Below are positions 41,504 to 49,961 of a DNA stretch of 64,000 bases, one piece after another. This DNA is from Candidatus Neomicrothrix sp. UBA2983. GTDB taxonomy: Bacteria > Actinomycetota > Acidimicrobiia > Acidimicrobiales > MedAcidi-G1. Below the pieces are notes generated by a model, which was not told where the DNA came from, ran no database searches, and saw only the letters and a program-made list of their open reading frames with translations. The first letter of the stretch is position 1. Each line of letters starts with the position of its first letter. Where the stretch lies: positions 13,154 through 77,153 of the forward strand of contig DEAL01000019.1 of NCBI GenBank assembly GCA_002346745.1, written 5' to 3'. A program made the translations under genes and the position numbers.

Positions 41504-41883
41504 GCGACGAGCCACGGGAGCCGACGGCACGCGAGCGCGGCCTGGCTAAGATGCGCGAGCTCTACGGCGACGAGGTGCGCGAGGTGCCCGAGGGGGTGAG
41601 TCCGTTCACCGACGTGATGCTCGAGACGCTGTTCGCCGGGGTGTGGGACCGTGACGTCCTGTCGATGCGCGACCGGCGGCTGCTCGTCATGGGCGTGGTG
41701 GCCGCCCTCGGGGCGACCGACATCTGGGGGCTCCAGGCCCGGTCGGCGCTGGCGAACGGGGAGTTGGACGCCGACGAGCTCCGGGAGGTGCTGGTGTTGC
41801 TGGCGCCCTACGCCGGGTACCCGAACGTGGCACCGCTGGTCGGGCCGACCGAGGCGGCGATCGCCGGTCGGGACGCCGGCTGA
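41500..41883 (+). CDS. Carboxymuconolactone decarboxylase (CMD) family protein
   Basis: A 127-residue helical protein with RDRRLLVMGVVAALGATDIWGLQARSALANGELDADELREVLVLLAPYAGYPN, the typical CMD fold pattern. No CxxC peroxidase motif is present, so it is the decarboxylase-like rather than AhpD-like type. The ATG overlaps the previous stop and has GAGGGG before it. With the upstream dehydrogenase it probably acts on a short organic acid or lactone; the pathway is not clear. Confidence 0.82.
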   Translation: MSDEPREPTARERGLAKMRELYGDEVREVPEGVSPFTDVMLETLFAGVWDRDVLSMRDRRLLVMGVVAALGATDIWGLQARSALANGELDADELREVLVLLAPYAGYPNVAPLVGPTEAAIAGRDAG

Positions 41884-41901
41884 CGGGCGGCCGCCGGCGG
41901 C

Positions 41902-43485
41902 TCAGGCCGGCCAGCGGCTGGAGGCGGTGAGTTCCCCGACGGGCAAGCGGATGTCGAACCGCTCGCGCACCGCGGCGTCGACCTCGGGCGGAATGTGGGA
42001 CGGGAAGTGGCTGGAGAGCACCTCTCGTACACGGATCCGGGCCCGCTCGTCGACCGAGGTGGCGCCGGCGTCGAACCAGTCGTCGGGGCTGAGGCGGTCG
42101 CCCACCTCGGGGTAGATGTACTCCGACTGCATGATCGACAGCGTCTGGTCCTGGCCGAGGAAGTGGCCGTCGCCGTGGATGACCGAGCCGATGGTCTCGA
42201 CGGAGAGCTTGTCGGGGGTCAGTTCGATGCCGCGGACGGTGCGGTTGATGGCGCCGAGCATGTCGTTGTCGATGACGAGCGCCTCGTAGGAGCAGGCCAG
42301 CAGGCTGGCGAGCATGCCGGCCGACTCGTAGACGAGGTTGGCGCCGGCGTGTCCGGCGAGGGTGACGGTGAGGCCCTTCTCGTGGCCGGCCTGGTTGTCG
42401 GGGACCTTGGAGTCGGCCATGCCGGCGGCGACGCCGGAGGGCAGGCCCAGCCAGTTGGCGACCTGGGCGGCTGCGGCGTTGAGCACCGCCTCCTCGCCGG
42501 AGCCGCCGGTCATGGCGCCGGTGCGCAGGTCGGACACGAACGGCCACATGCCCATGACGCACGGGTGGCCGGGGCGCATCATGTTGACGCAGGTCAGTGC
42601 CGACAGGCACTCGGCGAGGGCCTGGGCCAGCGAGCCGGCGAGGGCGGCGGGCGAGGTGGCGCCGGCCTGTCCGGCGGACAGCAGGTTGATGGGCATGCCG
42701 GTCTCGACCTGGGCGACCATGGAGCGGACGGCGTCCTCGGCGTAGCGCAGCGGCGGCACCACGAAGGTGTTGTTGGCGACGCAGAAGGGCTTCTCGGCGA
42801 AGGCGCCGGGCCGGCCAAGGATTGCGTCGAACATGTCGACGACCTCGTGGACGTGCTCGGGCTGGAAGAACGAGGTGCCGATGGGCTTGGTGGTGCCCAT
42901 GGCGAGGGCGTAGGCGGTGTTGAGGTCGAGGTCGCGGGCCTCGACCATGTCGCGGGCCACGAGGGTGCGGACGTGGAAGTGGACGTGCTCGAGGGTGTCG
43001 ACGAGGCGGGCCACGTCGTAGATGTCCTGGAGGTCCGAGGGGCGGTGGCGGCGGGTCTCGTGCTCCCAGACGGACACGGCGGCACCGGCGGTGCCGAAGT
43101 GGACCCGGTCGCCGCCGACGACGATCGAGCGGGACTCGTCCAGCCCGTGCCAGGTGAACTCCTTGGCGGCCAGGCCGATTGCCTCCTCGACGAGTTCCCG
43201 GGGGAACCGGAGTCGGCCGTCGTCGTCCAGCCAGCCGCCGTTGGGGACGACGGCGTCGACGAACTCCGGGATGGGGCCGCCGATCCCGTACTCTTCGAGG
43301 AGGGTGAGGGCGGTCTCGTAGACGGTGCGGCACTGGTCGTCGTCGAGCGGCCGGTAGCGGCCGCCGGCCAGGCCGGGACGGACCGCTTTCTCGTCCTCGG
43401 GGACGCCGGCGGCGCGGGCGGCGACCCGGGCGGCGCGGCCGCCGGCACGTCCGGAGCGGCGGGTGGTGGCGGGGGTGTCGCTCAT
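41902..43485 (-). CDS. Trimethylamine methyltransferase (MttB) family protein, non-pyrrolysine
   Basis: A 527-residue TIM-barrel protein of the MttB/COG5598 superfamily (ALTLLEEYGIGGPIPEF, FHVRTLVARDMVEARDLDL, GMADSKVPDNQAGHEKG, SIMQSEYIYPEVGDRLSPDDWFDAG). The frame is uninterrupted, so there is no amber pyrrolysine codon as in the archaeal trimethylamine enzyme. Known non-pyrrolysine members demethylate glycine betaine, proline betaine or carnitine through a corrinoid protein. No corrinoid protein gene lies nearby. AGGAGG before the ATG, and 13 bases from the preceding flavoprotein stop, mark it as second gene of an IclR-controlled operon. Confidence 0.85.
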   Translation of the reverse strand: MSDTPATTRRSGRAGGRAARVAARAAGVPEDEKAVRPGLAGGRYRPLDDDQCRTVYETALTLLEEYGIGGPIPEFVDAVVPNGGWLDDDGRLRFPRELVEEAIGLAAKEFTWHGLDESRSIVVGGDRVHFGTAGAAVSVWEHETRRHRPSDLQDIYDVARLVDTLEHVHFHVRTLVARDMVEARDLDLNTAYALAMGTTKPIGTSFFQPEHVHEVVDMFDAILGRPGAFAEKPFCVANNTFVVPPLRYAEDAVRSMVAQVETGMPINLLSAGQAGATSPAALAGSLAQALAECLSALTCVNMMRPGHPCVMGMWPFVSDLRTGAMTGGSGEEAVLNAAAAQVANWLGLPSGVAAGMADSKVPDNQAGHEKGLTVTLAGHAGANLVYESAGMLASLLACSYEALVIDNDMLGAINRTVRGIELTPDKLSVETIGSVIHGDGHFLGQDQTLSIMQSEYIYPEVGDRLSPDDWFDAGATSVDERARIRVREVLSSHFPSHIPPEVDAAVRERFDIRLPVGELTASSRWPA

Positions 43486-43498
43486 GGTTCGCCTCCTC

Positions 43499-45949
43499 CT
43501 AGGCCCGGAGCCGCTCGTTGTCGGGGTCGTGGGCGGCGTCGGCCAGCACCGTGGCGGTGTGGCGCTCGTTGAACAGGCGGATCTCGAACGTGGAGCCGGG
43601 GGCGGCGAACTCGGGGGCCACGTAGGCGAAGCAGAGGCTCCGGCCGACGGTGTGGCCCCACGTGCCGCTGGTGGTGACACCCATGACGGCGTCGTCGCCG
43701 GGCGCGTGGCAGGGCTCGTTGCCGCGGCAGTCGGAGTCGGTGGCGTCGACCTCGGCGTAGACGAGCACCATGTCGAGCCCGGCCAGGTCGTCGCCGGCCT
43801 GTTCGCGCTTGGCGAGGACGGCGTCGCGGCCGAGGAAGTCGCGGCCCGAGCCGAGGTCGACGAAGCGGTCGAGGACCGCCTCGACGGGGGTGATCTCGGT
43901 GGTGAGCTCGGCGCCCCACGCCTTGTAGGCCTTCTCGATGCGCAGGGCGTTCATGGCGTAGGCGCCGAAGTGGACCATGCCGTGCGGCTCGCCGGCGGCG
44001 ACCAGGGCGGCATGCAGGTCGGGCATCCGGTCGATGGGGTGGTGGAGCTCCCAGCCCAGTTCGCCGACGTAGGAGACCCGCAGCGCGGTGCAGGGCACGC
44101 CGGCCACCTCGATCTCCTGGGCGGTCAGCCAGGGGAACGACTCGTTGCCGAGGTCGGCGTCGGTGAGGGGGGCGAGCACCTCGCGGGCCTGCGGGCCGGA
44201 GATGCCGAGGATGGCGACGTCGCCGGTGACGTCGGTGATGGTGACGTCCTCGCCGGGTTCGACGTGTTGGACCAGCCAGTCCTCGTCGTGGGTCTCGCCG
44301 GCCACCGCCGAGTTGAGGTAGAAGCGGGGCGCCTCGCCGTCGGCGTGGAGGCGGGTGACGGTCATCTCGCCCTCGATGCCGCCCTGCGAGGTGAGCAGGT
44401 GGACGAGGCGGGTGCCGCCCCGGCGGGCCGGCAGCCGGTTGGCGGACAGCCGGTCGAGCAGGGCGGGGGCGTCAGCGCCGGTGACGGTGAACTTGGCGAA
44501 GGCGGTCAGGTCGGCGATGCCGACCCGCTCCCGCACGCCGCGGCACTCGTCGCCCACGACGTCGAAGGCGTTGGAGCGTCGCCACGAGTACTCCTCGGCG
44601 GGGCCGTAGTAGCGGGGGCGCTCCCAGCCCCAGACGTCCTGCCACTGGGCGCCTCGGGCGTCGAGGTCGGCGTGGATGGGGGTCATGCGCATGGGCCGGC
44701 CGGCGGGGCGGTACTCGCCGGGCATCCGCACCTGGTACATCTCGTGGTACTCGTCGATGGACTTGTCGATCGTGTAGTCGAGGGTGGCCCACGGGCCGAA
44801 GCGGCGGGGGTCCATCTCCCGGACGTTGATCTCGGTCTGGCCGTGGACCATCCACTGGGCGAGGTACTTGCCGGCGCCGGGGCCCTGGGTGATGCCGATG
44901 GAGGCGCCGACGCACATCCAGTAGTTGCGCAGGCCGGGGGCGGGGCCCATGAGGAAGCCGCCGTCGGGGGTGTGGGTGATGGGGCCGGAGATGGTCTGCT
45001 TGATGCCGGCCTCGCCGAAGATGGGGATGCGCTGGGCGGCCAGCTCGAGCCAGGGCATGAGGACGTCGTGGTCGGGCGGGGTGAGGTGGAAGTGGAGGTT
45101 CCAGTCGATGCCCTCGGTGCCGTAGGTGACGGCGTCGGCCCGCTCGTAGGGGCCGACGAGGAGCGAGTCGATCTCGCGGCGGTAGTAGCAGGAGGAGCGG
45201 GGGTCGCGGACGACGGGCATCTCGCGCTCGCAGGCGACCATCTCGGGGAGCGACTCGGTGATGAGGTACTGGTGGATCATCGAGACGATCGGGACGTCGA
45301 GCCCGACCATGGCGCCGACCTGGGGGCCGTAGTGGCCGGCGGCGTTGACGACGTGGTCGCAGGTGATGTCGCCCTTGTCGGTGACGACCTGCCAGCGGCC
45401 GTCGGGCAGCGGGTTGACGTCGGTGACGAGGGTGTGGCGGGCGATCTCGGCGCCGAGTTGGCGGGCGCCGGCGGCCATGGCGTTGGTGGTGCCGGTGGGG
45501 TCGGCCCAGCCGTCGCCGGGCGTGTGGAACCCGAAGACGATGTCGGAGGTGTCCTCGATGAGGGGGGCGAGTTCGCGGATCTCGGCGGGGTCGATGAGGT
45601 GGGATTCGATGCCGATGAGGGCGAGGACGCCCTGGACGTAGCGGTACCACTCGGCCTGCTCCTCGTTCAGGGCGAGTCGGACGGCGCCACAGCCGTGCCA
45701 GCCGGTGGAGAGCCCGGTCTCGGCCTCGAGTTCCTGGTAGAGCCGGGTGGCGTCGTGGTGGACCTTGGCCATGTTGAGGCTGCCGATGAAGTGGGGGATG
45801 AGCCCGGCGGCGTGCCACGTGGAGCCGGAGGTGAGTTCGCCCTTCTCGACGAGGATGGTGTCGGTCCAGCCCTCGTGGGCGAGGTGGTAGAGCAGGCCGG
45901 TGCCCATGGCACCGCCGCCGATGATCACGCACTGCGCCTCGTTGCGCAT
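43499..45949 (-). CDS. Dimethylglycine/sarcosine dehydrogenase-like flavoprotein with GcvT domain
   Basis: An 816-residue two-part enzyme. The N-terminal DAO-type FAD domain has CVIIGGGAMGTGLLYHLAHEG and STWHAAGL, where the His matches the covalent FAD site of dimethylglycine dehydrogenase. The C-terminal half is the folate-binding aminomethyltransferase (GcvT) fold: GVRERVGIADLTAFAKFTVTG, GISGPQAREVL, VSYVGELGWELHHP, GAYAMNALRIEKAYKAWG. It should demethylate an N-methylated amine and pass formaldehyde to tetrahydrofolate. The ATG at 45949 has AGGGGG before it; a TTG at 45988 would extend it by 13 residues. Divergent from an IclR regulator. Confidence 0.9.
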   Translation of the reverse strand: MRNEAQCVIIGGGAMGTGLLYHLAHEGWTDTILVEKGELTSGSTWHAAGLIPHFIGSLNMAKVHHDATRLYQELEAETGLSTGWHGCGAVRLALNEEQAEWYRYVQGVLALIGIESHLIDPAEIRELAPLIEDTSDIVFGFHTPGDGWADPTGTTNAMAAGARQLGAEIARHTLVTDVNPLPDGRWQVVTDKGDITCDHVVNAAGHYGPQVGAMVGLDVPIVSMIHQYLITESLPEMVACEREMPVVRDPRSSCYYRREIDSLLVGPYERADAVTYGTEGIDWNLHFHLTPPDHDVLMPWLELAAQRIPIFGEAGIKQTISGPITHTPDGGFLMGPAPGLRNYWMCVGASIGITQGPGAGKYLAQWMVHGQTEINVREMDPRRFGPWATLDYTIDKSIDEYHEMYQVRMPGEYRPAGRPMRMTPIHADLDARGAQWQDVWGWERPRYYGPAEEYSWRRSNAFDVVGDECRGVRERVGIADLTAFAKFTVTGADAPALLDRLSANRLPARRGGTRLVHLLTSQGGIEGEMTVTRLHADGEAPRFYLNSAVAGETHDEDWLVQHVEPGEDVTITDVTGDVAILGISGPQAREVLAPLTDADLGNESFPWLTAQEIEVAGVPCTALRVSYVGELGWELHHPIDRMPDLHAALVAAGEPHGMVHFGAYAMNALRIEKAYKAWGAELTTEITPVEAVLDRFVDLGSGRDFLGRDAVLAKREQAGDDLAGLDMVLVYAEVDATDSDCRGNEPCHAPGDDAVMGVTTSGTWGHTVGRSLCFAYVAPEFAAPGSTFEIRLFNERHTATVLADAAHDPDNERLRA

Positions 45950-45982
45950 GGGGACCCCCTGGGAGTTGGCCGGCATGGGGTA

Positions 45983-46003
45983 TTCCAATGAGTGGAACGT
46001 TCC
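45983..46003. promoter_or_regulatory. Probable IclR operator between the flavoprotein and the regulator
   Basis: TTCCA-N5-TGGAA (45983-45997) overlaps the perfect palindrome GGAACGTTCC (45994-46003). TTCCA/TGGAA half sites resemble known IclR-family operators. It lies in the 80-base divergent gap, just upstream of the iclR -10 element, so it could control both directions. Confidence 0.5.
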
Positions 46004-46017
46004 GGTGACTGGTGCGC

Positions 46018-46023
46018 TAGGTT
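46018..46023 (+). promoter_or_regulatory. Probable -10 element of the iclR-type gene (leaderless)
   Basis: TAGGTT, six bases before the ATG at 46030. Confidence 0.55.
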
Positions 46024-46029
46024 ACCAGC

Positions 46030-46773
46030 ATGCAGGCGATCGAGCGAACGTTCGGGGTGCTGCGGGCCGTGGCGGCCGGCGAGGGCACGGTGGGCGTCTC
46101 GGAGGTGGCTCGGGCCACCGGGCTCGCAAAGTCGACGTGCTCGCGGATCCTCGCCAGCCTCGACGACCTCGGTATGGTCGAGCGGGTCCACGAGGCCGGC
46201 CGGTACGTGATCGGCGCCGGGCTGGTGGCCCTGGCCGGGTCGGGCACGACGCCGGCGTCGCTGCGGGAGGTCGCCCGTCCGGAGCTGCTGGACCTGGCCG
46301 ACCGGCTGGGCGAGACCGCCGGCCTGGCGGTGCGCGACGGCCGTGACGGCCTCTACGTGGACCAGGTGCCGGCGCCCGGCCACGTGCAGGTCACGGACTG
46401 GACCGGCCACCGGATCCCGCTCCACGCCATCGCCGCCGGCCAGGCCCTCATGGGCGGGTGGGACGACGGCGAGGTCGCCGACTATGCCGCCGACGGCCTC
46501 GAGGCGTTGACGCCGCACACGGTGACGACGCTGGTGGGGTTGCGCCAGCGGGTCGGCGAGGTGCGCCGCACCGGGGTGTCGTGGACGGTCGGTGAGTTCG
46601 CCGAGGAGATCACGGGCGTGGCGGCGGCCATCCCGGGCCACGACGGTGGGCTGGTCGGGTCGCTCACGGTGTACGGCCCCAGTTTCCGCTTCCCCGGCGA
46701 CGCCGACACCTGCGCCATCGAGCAGGTCGTTCGCGACGCCGCTGCCAGGGTCGGCGCCCGCCTGGGGGCCTGA
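46030..46773 (+). CDS. IclR-family transcriptional regulator
   Basis: A 247-residue regulator. The N-terminal winged helix-turn-helix (residues 1-60) contains GVSEVARATGLAKSTCSRILASL. The C-terminal effector domain includes LADRLGETAGLAVRDGRDGLYVDQV and PLHAIAAGQALMGG. It is divergently placed from the flavoprotein/MttB operon with an operator-like palindrome between them. It most likely senses the methylated amine (or its product) degraded there and controls the operon. The ligand is not known. Confidence 0.9.
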   Translation: MQAIERTFGVLRAVAAGEGTVGVSEVARATGLAKSTCSRILASLDDLGMVERVHEAGRYVIGAGLVALAGSGTTPASLREVARPELLDLADRLGETAGLAVRDGRDGLYVDQVPAPGHVQVTDWTGHRIPLHAIAAGQALMGGWDDGEVADYAADGLEALTPHTVTTLVGLRQRVGEVRRTGVSWTVGEFAEEITGVAAAIPGHDGGLVGSLTVYGPSFRFPGDADTCAIEQVVRDAAARVGARLGA

Positions 46774-46941
46774 GGGCGGGAAGTAATGTCACGCAAGATT
46801 TGATAGGGGGCGAATCCGTGGCCGTCGAGGGCAGGACTCCATGCAGGACCTGCAAGCCACCAACCTGAGGACGCCGGCCATTCCAACCCACTGGCTGACC
46901 CGACGACACCCGGTGTCACACCCGCGAGAGACTCTGGGGGC

Positions 46942-46962
46942 ATGACGACGAGGAACAACTGA
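46942..46962 (+). CDS. Possible six-codon upstream ORF
   Basis: ATG-ACG-ACG-AGG-AAC-AAC-TGA (MTTRNN) ends in a TGATG overlap with the next gene. The 188-base gap 46774-46961 otherwise shows no gene. No -10 element stands at leaderless distance, so this one is weaker than those at ctaA, serS and 57687. Confidence 0.2.
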   Translation: MTTRNN

Positions 46963-47522
46963 TGGGCACACGGCTCGAGAAGGGCGTGCTGTCCGGGCCG
47001 GGGCCGGACGGCACCTGGCACTGGCGTCCAGCGGGAGGCGAGTCCCTTCCGGTGCCCGAGCACCTCCTCGACCCGGAATGGGTCAACGCCGCCACCGTCG
47101 AGATGCAGGTCCGCCGCAAGGGCGGCAAGACCGATCTGCTCGGCCCACCCGACCCCGAGCCCGACGCCCTCCTCCTCGTCGACGGCAAGCCCTACGTCGC
47201 CCCCGACAACATCGACCTCGAACCCGGCGCCGTGGGCTGGGCGGTCATCCCGTTCGACGGCCCGCTCGACCGGGTCGACCCCACCCGCGCCTCCAAGCGC
47301 CGTCCCGTCGTCGTCACCCAGGTCCACGGCGACTACGTCGTGGTGCGACCCGCGTTCAGCGCCAACGCCGAGGGCCGCTGCCGGCGCCTCCACGACCCCG
47401 GCCCGGCCGGCCTCACCGACAACTCCGTCATCGGTGACGACGAGGTCGTCGTCAACCGGCACGACCTCGGGAAGCTGACCGGCACCCTCGCCGAGATCGA
47501 CCGCCGCTGGGTGCTCCAGTGA
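46962..47522 (+). CDS. PemK/MazF-like domain protein
   Basis: A 186-residue protein. The C-terminal 100 residues (GWAVIPFDGPLDRVDP..., KRRPVVVTQVHGDYVVVRPAFS, AGLTDNSVIGDDEVVVNRHDLGKLTGTLAEID) follow the pattern of PemK/MazF-type ribonuclease toxins. The N-terminal 80 residues are unlike the family and may be a separate domain. No antitoxin-like gene is adjacent; the next gene, overlapping by four bases (GTGA), is a lipoprotein. The domain call is from pattern memory and could be wrong. Confidence 0.45.
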   Translation: MGTRLEKGVLSGPGPDGTWHWRPAGGESLPVPEHLLDPEWVNAATVEMQVRRKGGKTDLLGPPDPEPDALLLVDGKPYVAPDNIDLEPGAVGWAVIPFDGPLDRVDPTRASKRRPVVVTQVHGDYVVVRPAFSANAEGRCRRLHDPGPAGLTDNSVIGDDEVVVNRHDLGKLTGTLAEIDRRWVLQ

Positions 47523-48214
47523 AGGGAGCTCGGTTCCTCGGCCCGGTGCTCGCCCTCCTGGTCGCAGCCTGCGGAACCGACGACGCCCGCCAGAGTGCCG
47601 AAACCACGACAACCGTGACAACCAGCTCGGCGACCACCACGACGACCACCACGACAACCACCACGACAACGACGACGCTCGACGTTGCCCGTGCGGTAGA
47701 GGACGAACTCGTCGACCTCTATGAGACCCGGGGGCTCGAACCGGACGCCGCCGCCAAGGCCGCCACCGACGCACTCGACAACACACCCGACGACGAACTC
47801 AGCGAAGAGACCGTCGATGCGCTGAAGGAGTTCGTCGATATCTTCGTCGCCAACCGCCAAGAAATCCCCGTCTACGGTTCCTACCTGAGCGAGGACGAAG
47901 CGCAGTGCATCGCCATCGAGATGCTGGTCGCAATGGGCCTCGGTGAGACGCTCGACTTCATCGGCGACATCTGGATCCCGATGAGCGTCGAAGACGCACA
48001 TTCGATCGTCGATCCGGTCGCGACCTGCACCGACATCGTCGAGAAGGTCGGGCAGCAGGGAATCGTCTGCGAAATCCCGAACATCGACTGCTTCACCGAG
48101 GGCCTGACCGAGGCAGACGTGGTCCGCTTCGAGATCCTGCGACTGACAGGCCAGAGGGAGCACTACTTCGACGCCGACATCATGGAACGCTGCATCCCCG
48201 GTTACCGAACCTGA
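47519..48214 (+). CDS. Secreted lipoprotein with poly-threonine linker
   Basis: A 231-residue protein with a lipoprotein signal peptide (FLGPVLALLVAACGTDD, lipobox VAAC, Cys about residue 18). A Thr-rich linker follows (residues about 30-53, including 15 Thr in a row), then an acidic helical domain with four cysteines (QCIAIEML, ATCTDIVEKV, IVCEIPNIDC) and a last one in ERCIPGY. Such Thr linkers often hold a domain off the membrane in actinobacteria. I recognise no family for the folded part. It shares GTGA with the PemK-like gene, so the two are co-transcribed. Confidence 0.75.
   Translation: MKGARFLGPVLALLVAACGTDDARQSAETTTTVTTSSATTTTTTTTTTTTTTTLDVARAVEDELVDLYETRGLEPDAAAKAATDALDNTPDDELSEETVDALKEFVDIFVANRQEIPVYGSYLSEDEAQCIAIEMLVAMGLGETLDFIGDIWIPMSVEDAHSIVDPVATCTDIVEKVGQQGIVCEIPNIDCFTEGLTEADVVRFEILRLTGQREHYFDADIMERCIPGYRT
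47603..47682 (+). repeat. ACN trinucleotide repeat encoding the Thr linker
   Basis: A long run of ACC/ACG/ACA codons inside the lipoprotein gene. The repeat is imperfect at the third base, so slippage would mostly change linker length by whole codons. Confidence 0.8.
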
Positions 48215-48224
48215 CGAACTCCGT

Positions 48225-49961
48225 CTATGAGGACAGCGAGGCCAAGTCGAAGCAGGCGAGGACACGCCGGGCGGCTGACCCGTCGCCCGACACCACGACA
48301 GCACCCGACGCCACTGCCTCGGAGAACGTGTTCCTGGCCGACAACAGGTCGGCCAACGCCTCGTGCGACAGCGCCAATTCAGCCGCCGCCCCCGAACCAT
48401 CGGTTGGCACCGCCACGTGGTTGCGCACCCACAACCCCGTCGAGGGGCCGTCCGTGAAACGCCACCGCAGGTGGACGTCCACCCCCGTGGCCGCATCGGG
48501 GTCCAGCAGCACGCGGAGGGCATGGACCGAGACCACCGGGGACCCGGCCATCACTTGTCGACGGCCGAACCGGTGCACACGGTGCCGGGCCACATCCGCC
48601 GAGCCCTCCAAGTCCCGAGCCCGGGTCAGGCACCAGCCCCGCACGTTGGCCGACGTCGTGCGCTGCGCGACGGTCCGCAGCACCGATGCCAGCAACTCCC
48701 GATCCTCGGGCGACCCGCCGTCCGCACGCCCGTCCTCGTCCAACTCGCTGCGCACCAGCCACGACGCCATCTCCAACGCCCAGCGCAGGTCGTCGCCGTC
48801 CAGCGCCTCCCGGACTCGTCGGGCTACCTCGCTGCGGCCGCCGAAGCCCTCCACCAACCGCGCGCACCGCTCGGACGGCGGCAACGGGAAGAGTCGTGCC
48901 TCGTCGCCGTCGAACCAGCCCACCAGTCCGCTTCGCACTTGCCGTACGTGGTGCTCTGCCAGCCCGTAGTGCTGCTGCGTGAGGTGGCTGCGGTCGAACA
49001 CCGCCGGTAGTCGCACAGCCTCCACCAGTTCGCCGTCGGTGAGGCCCCGGTTCAGACCGCGCACCGTCTGATCCCAGATGAACTGCAGGGCGTCCCGTGC
49101 ATCGGTCACCACCTCGGCAATCCCGGTGGCACCGCTCAACGGCGGACCGTGGGCCCCGACCAGGTGCTCCGGACGGAATCCCAGGATTCCGTCCAAACCG
49201 GCCACGAGTACCTGCGGGTCCCGGTACGGCTCGCCGCGGATGGCGAATACGTTGAACAGCGCCGGCCAGGCCAGGTTGTTGACGCATACCCCCAGGTCGG
49301 GCAGGAAGATGGTCAGGTTGTCGTCCGCATCCGACGGCGCCGGCACCAGGTCCACCCGAAGTCCGGCCAACGTCGTGGACGTGGGCTCCGCCACCGTGTG
49401 CGTCGGTGGCACGTGCCCTGGCGTGTGCGGGGCATGCTCGGGCATCCGGAACCCGAGGCCCAGGCCCACGTGGACGCTCGCGTCGGGCCCTTCGTCGGGC
49501 AGCAGCAGGTGGAACTGGTGCACCATGCCGCGCCGTGCCATCGGCGCGACCTCCGCACCGATGCGGGCCAGGTTGGTCGAAACGCCCTCATGCGCCCAGA
49601 CCGGCACATCCCCACCGGCCTCGTCAAGCACCGCCCGGGTGCCCCCGCAGTAATGGAAGTGCGAGTAGACGACCGCCGCAACCGGCGCCGACGTGTGCCG
49701 GCGTACCTCCAGCAGCGCCGCAGCCATCTCCTCCACCGACTCGCCGGTATCGATGGCGATGAGCCCCTCGGGGCCCTCGATGAACGTCTGGTTCGACAGG
49801 CCGTTGCCAACCAGGCACCAGACACCGGCAGCAACCTCGTGGAGGCACCGCTCCAGCCGCTCCGCGTGTGCGAACTGGTCGCGGTGCGCCCGCTGGCCGG
49901 CGAGCCCGGTCTCGACCACCGAGGCGTCGCCGAAGCTGGCCGCCACCCGGTTGCGGATCAT
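48225..49961 (-). CDS. Alkyl sulfatase-like metallo-beta-lactamase-fold hydrolase with atypical metal motif
   Basis: A 578-residue protein built like the type III alkyl sulfatases (SdsA1/BDS1). It has an N-terminal MBL domain, a dimerisation domain (GLNRGLTDGELVEAVRLP..., HLTQQHYGLAEHHVRQVRSGLVGWFDGD) and a C-terminal SCP2-like domain (VHALRVLLDPDAATGVDVHLRW). The canonical zinc motif HxHxDH is changed: the loop reads YSHFHYCGGTRAV, two residues shorter and without the Asp-His pair. The later GAHGPPLSG is kept. It may be a subfamily with different metal use or another hydrolytic role. It is last in the sulfatase operon; its ATG overlaps the kinase stop. Confidence 0.8.
   Translation of the reverse strand: MIRNRVAASFGDASVVETGLAGQRAHRDQFAHAERLERCLHEVAAGVWCLVGNGLSNQTFIEGPEGLIAIDTGESVEEMAAALLEVRRHTSAPVAAVVYSHFHYCGGTRAVLDEAGGDVPVWAHEGVSTNLARIGAEVAPMARRGMVHQFHLLLPDEGPDASVHVGLGLGFRMPEHAPHTPGHVPPTHTVAEPTSTTLAGLRVDLVPAPSDADDNLTIFLPDLGVCVNNLAWPALFNVFAIRGEPYRDPQVLVAGLDGILGFRPEHLVGAHGPPLSGATGIAEVVTDARDALQFIWDQTVRGLNRGLTDGELVEAVRLPAVFDRSHLTQQHYGLAEHHVRQVRSGLVGWFDGDEARLFPLPPSERCARLVEGFGGRSEVARRVREALDGDDLRWALEMASWLVRSELDEDGRADGGSPEDRELLASVLRTVAQRTTSANVRGWCLTRARDLEGSADVARHRVHRFGRRQVMAGSPVVSVHALRVLLDPDAATGVDVHLRWRFTDGPSTGLWVRNHVAVPTDGSGAAAELALSHEALADLLSARNTFSEAVASGAVVVSGDGSAARRVLACFDLASLSS

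Noticed and set aside
43485..43680. N-terminal extension of the MttB-family gene into the flavoprotein
   Set aside because: The ATG at 43485 has an AGGAGG site, and the extension is only the out-of-frame shadow of the upstream gene's end.
46962..48214. PemK-like gene plus lipoprotein as a toxin-antitoxin pair
   Set aside because: The second gene encodes an exported lipoprotein with a long Thr linker, not an antitoxin, so a classical type II system is not supported.
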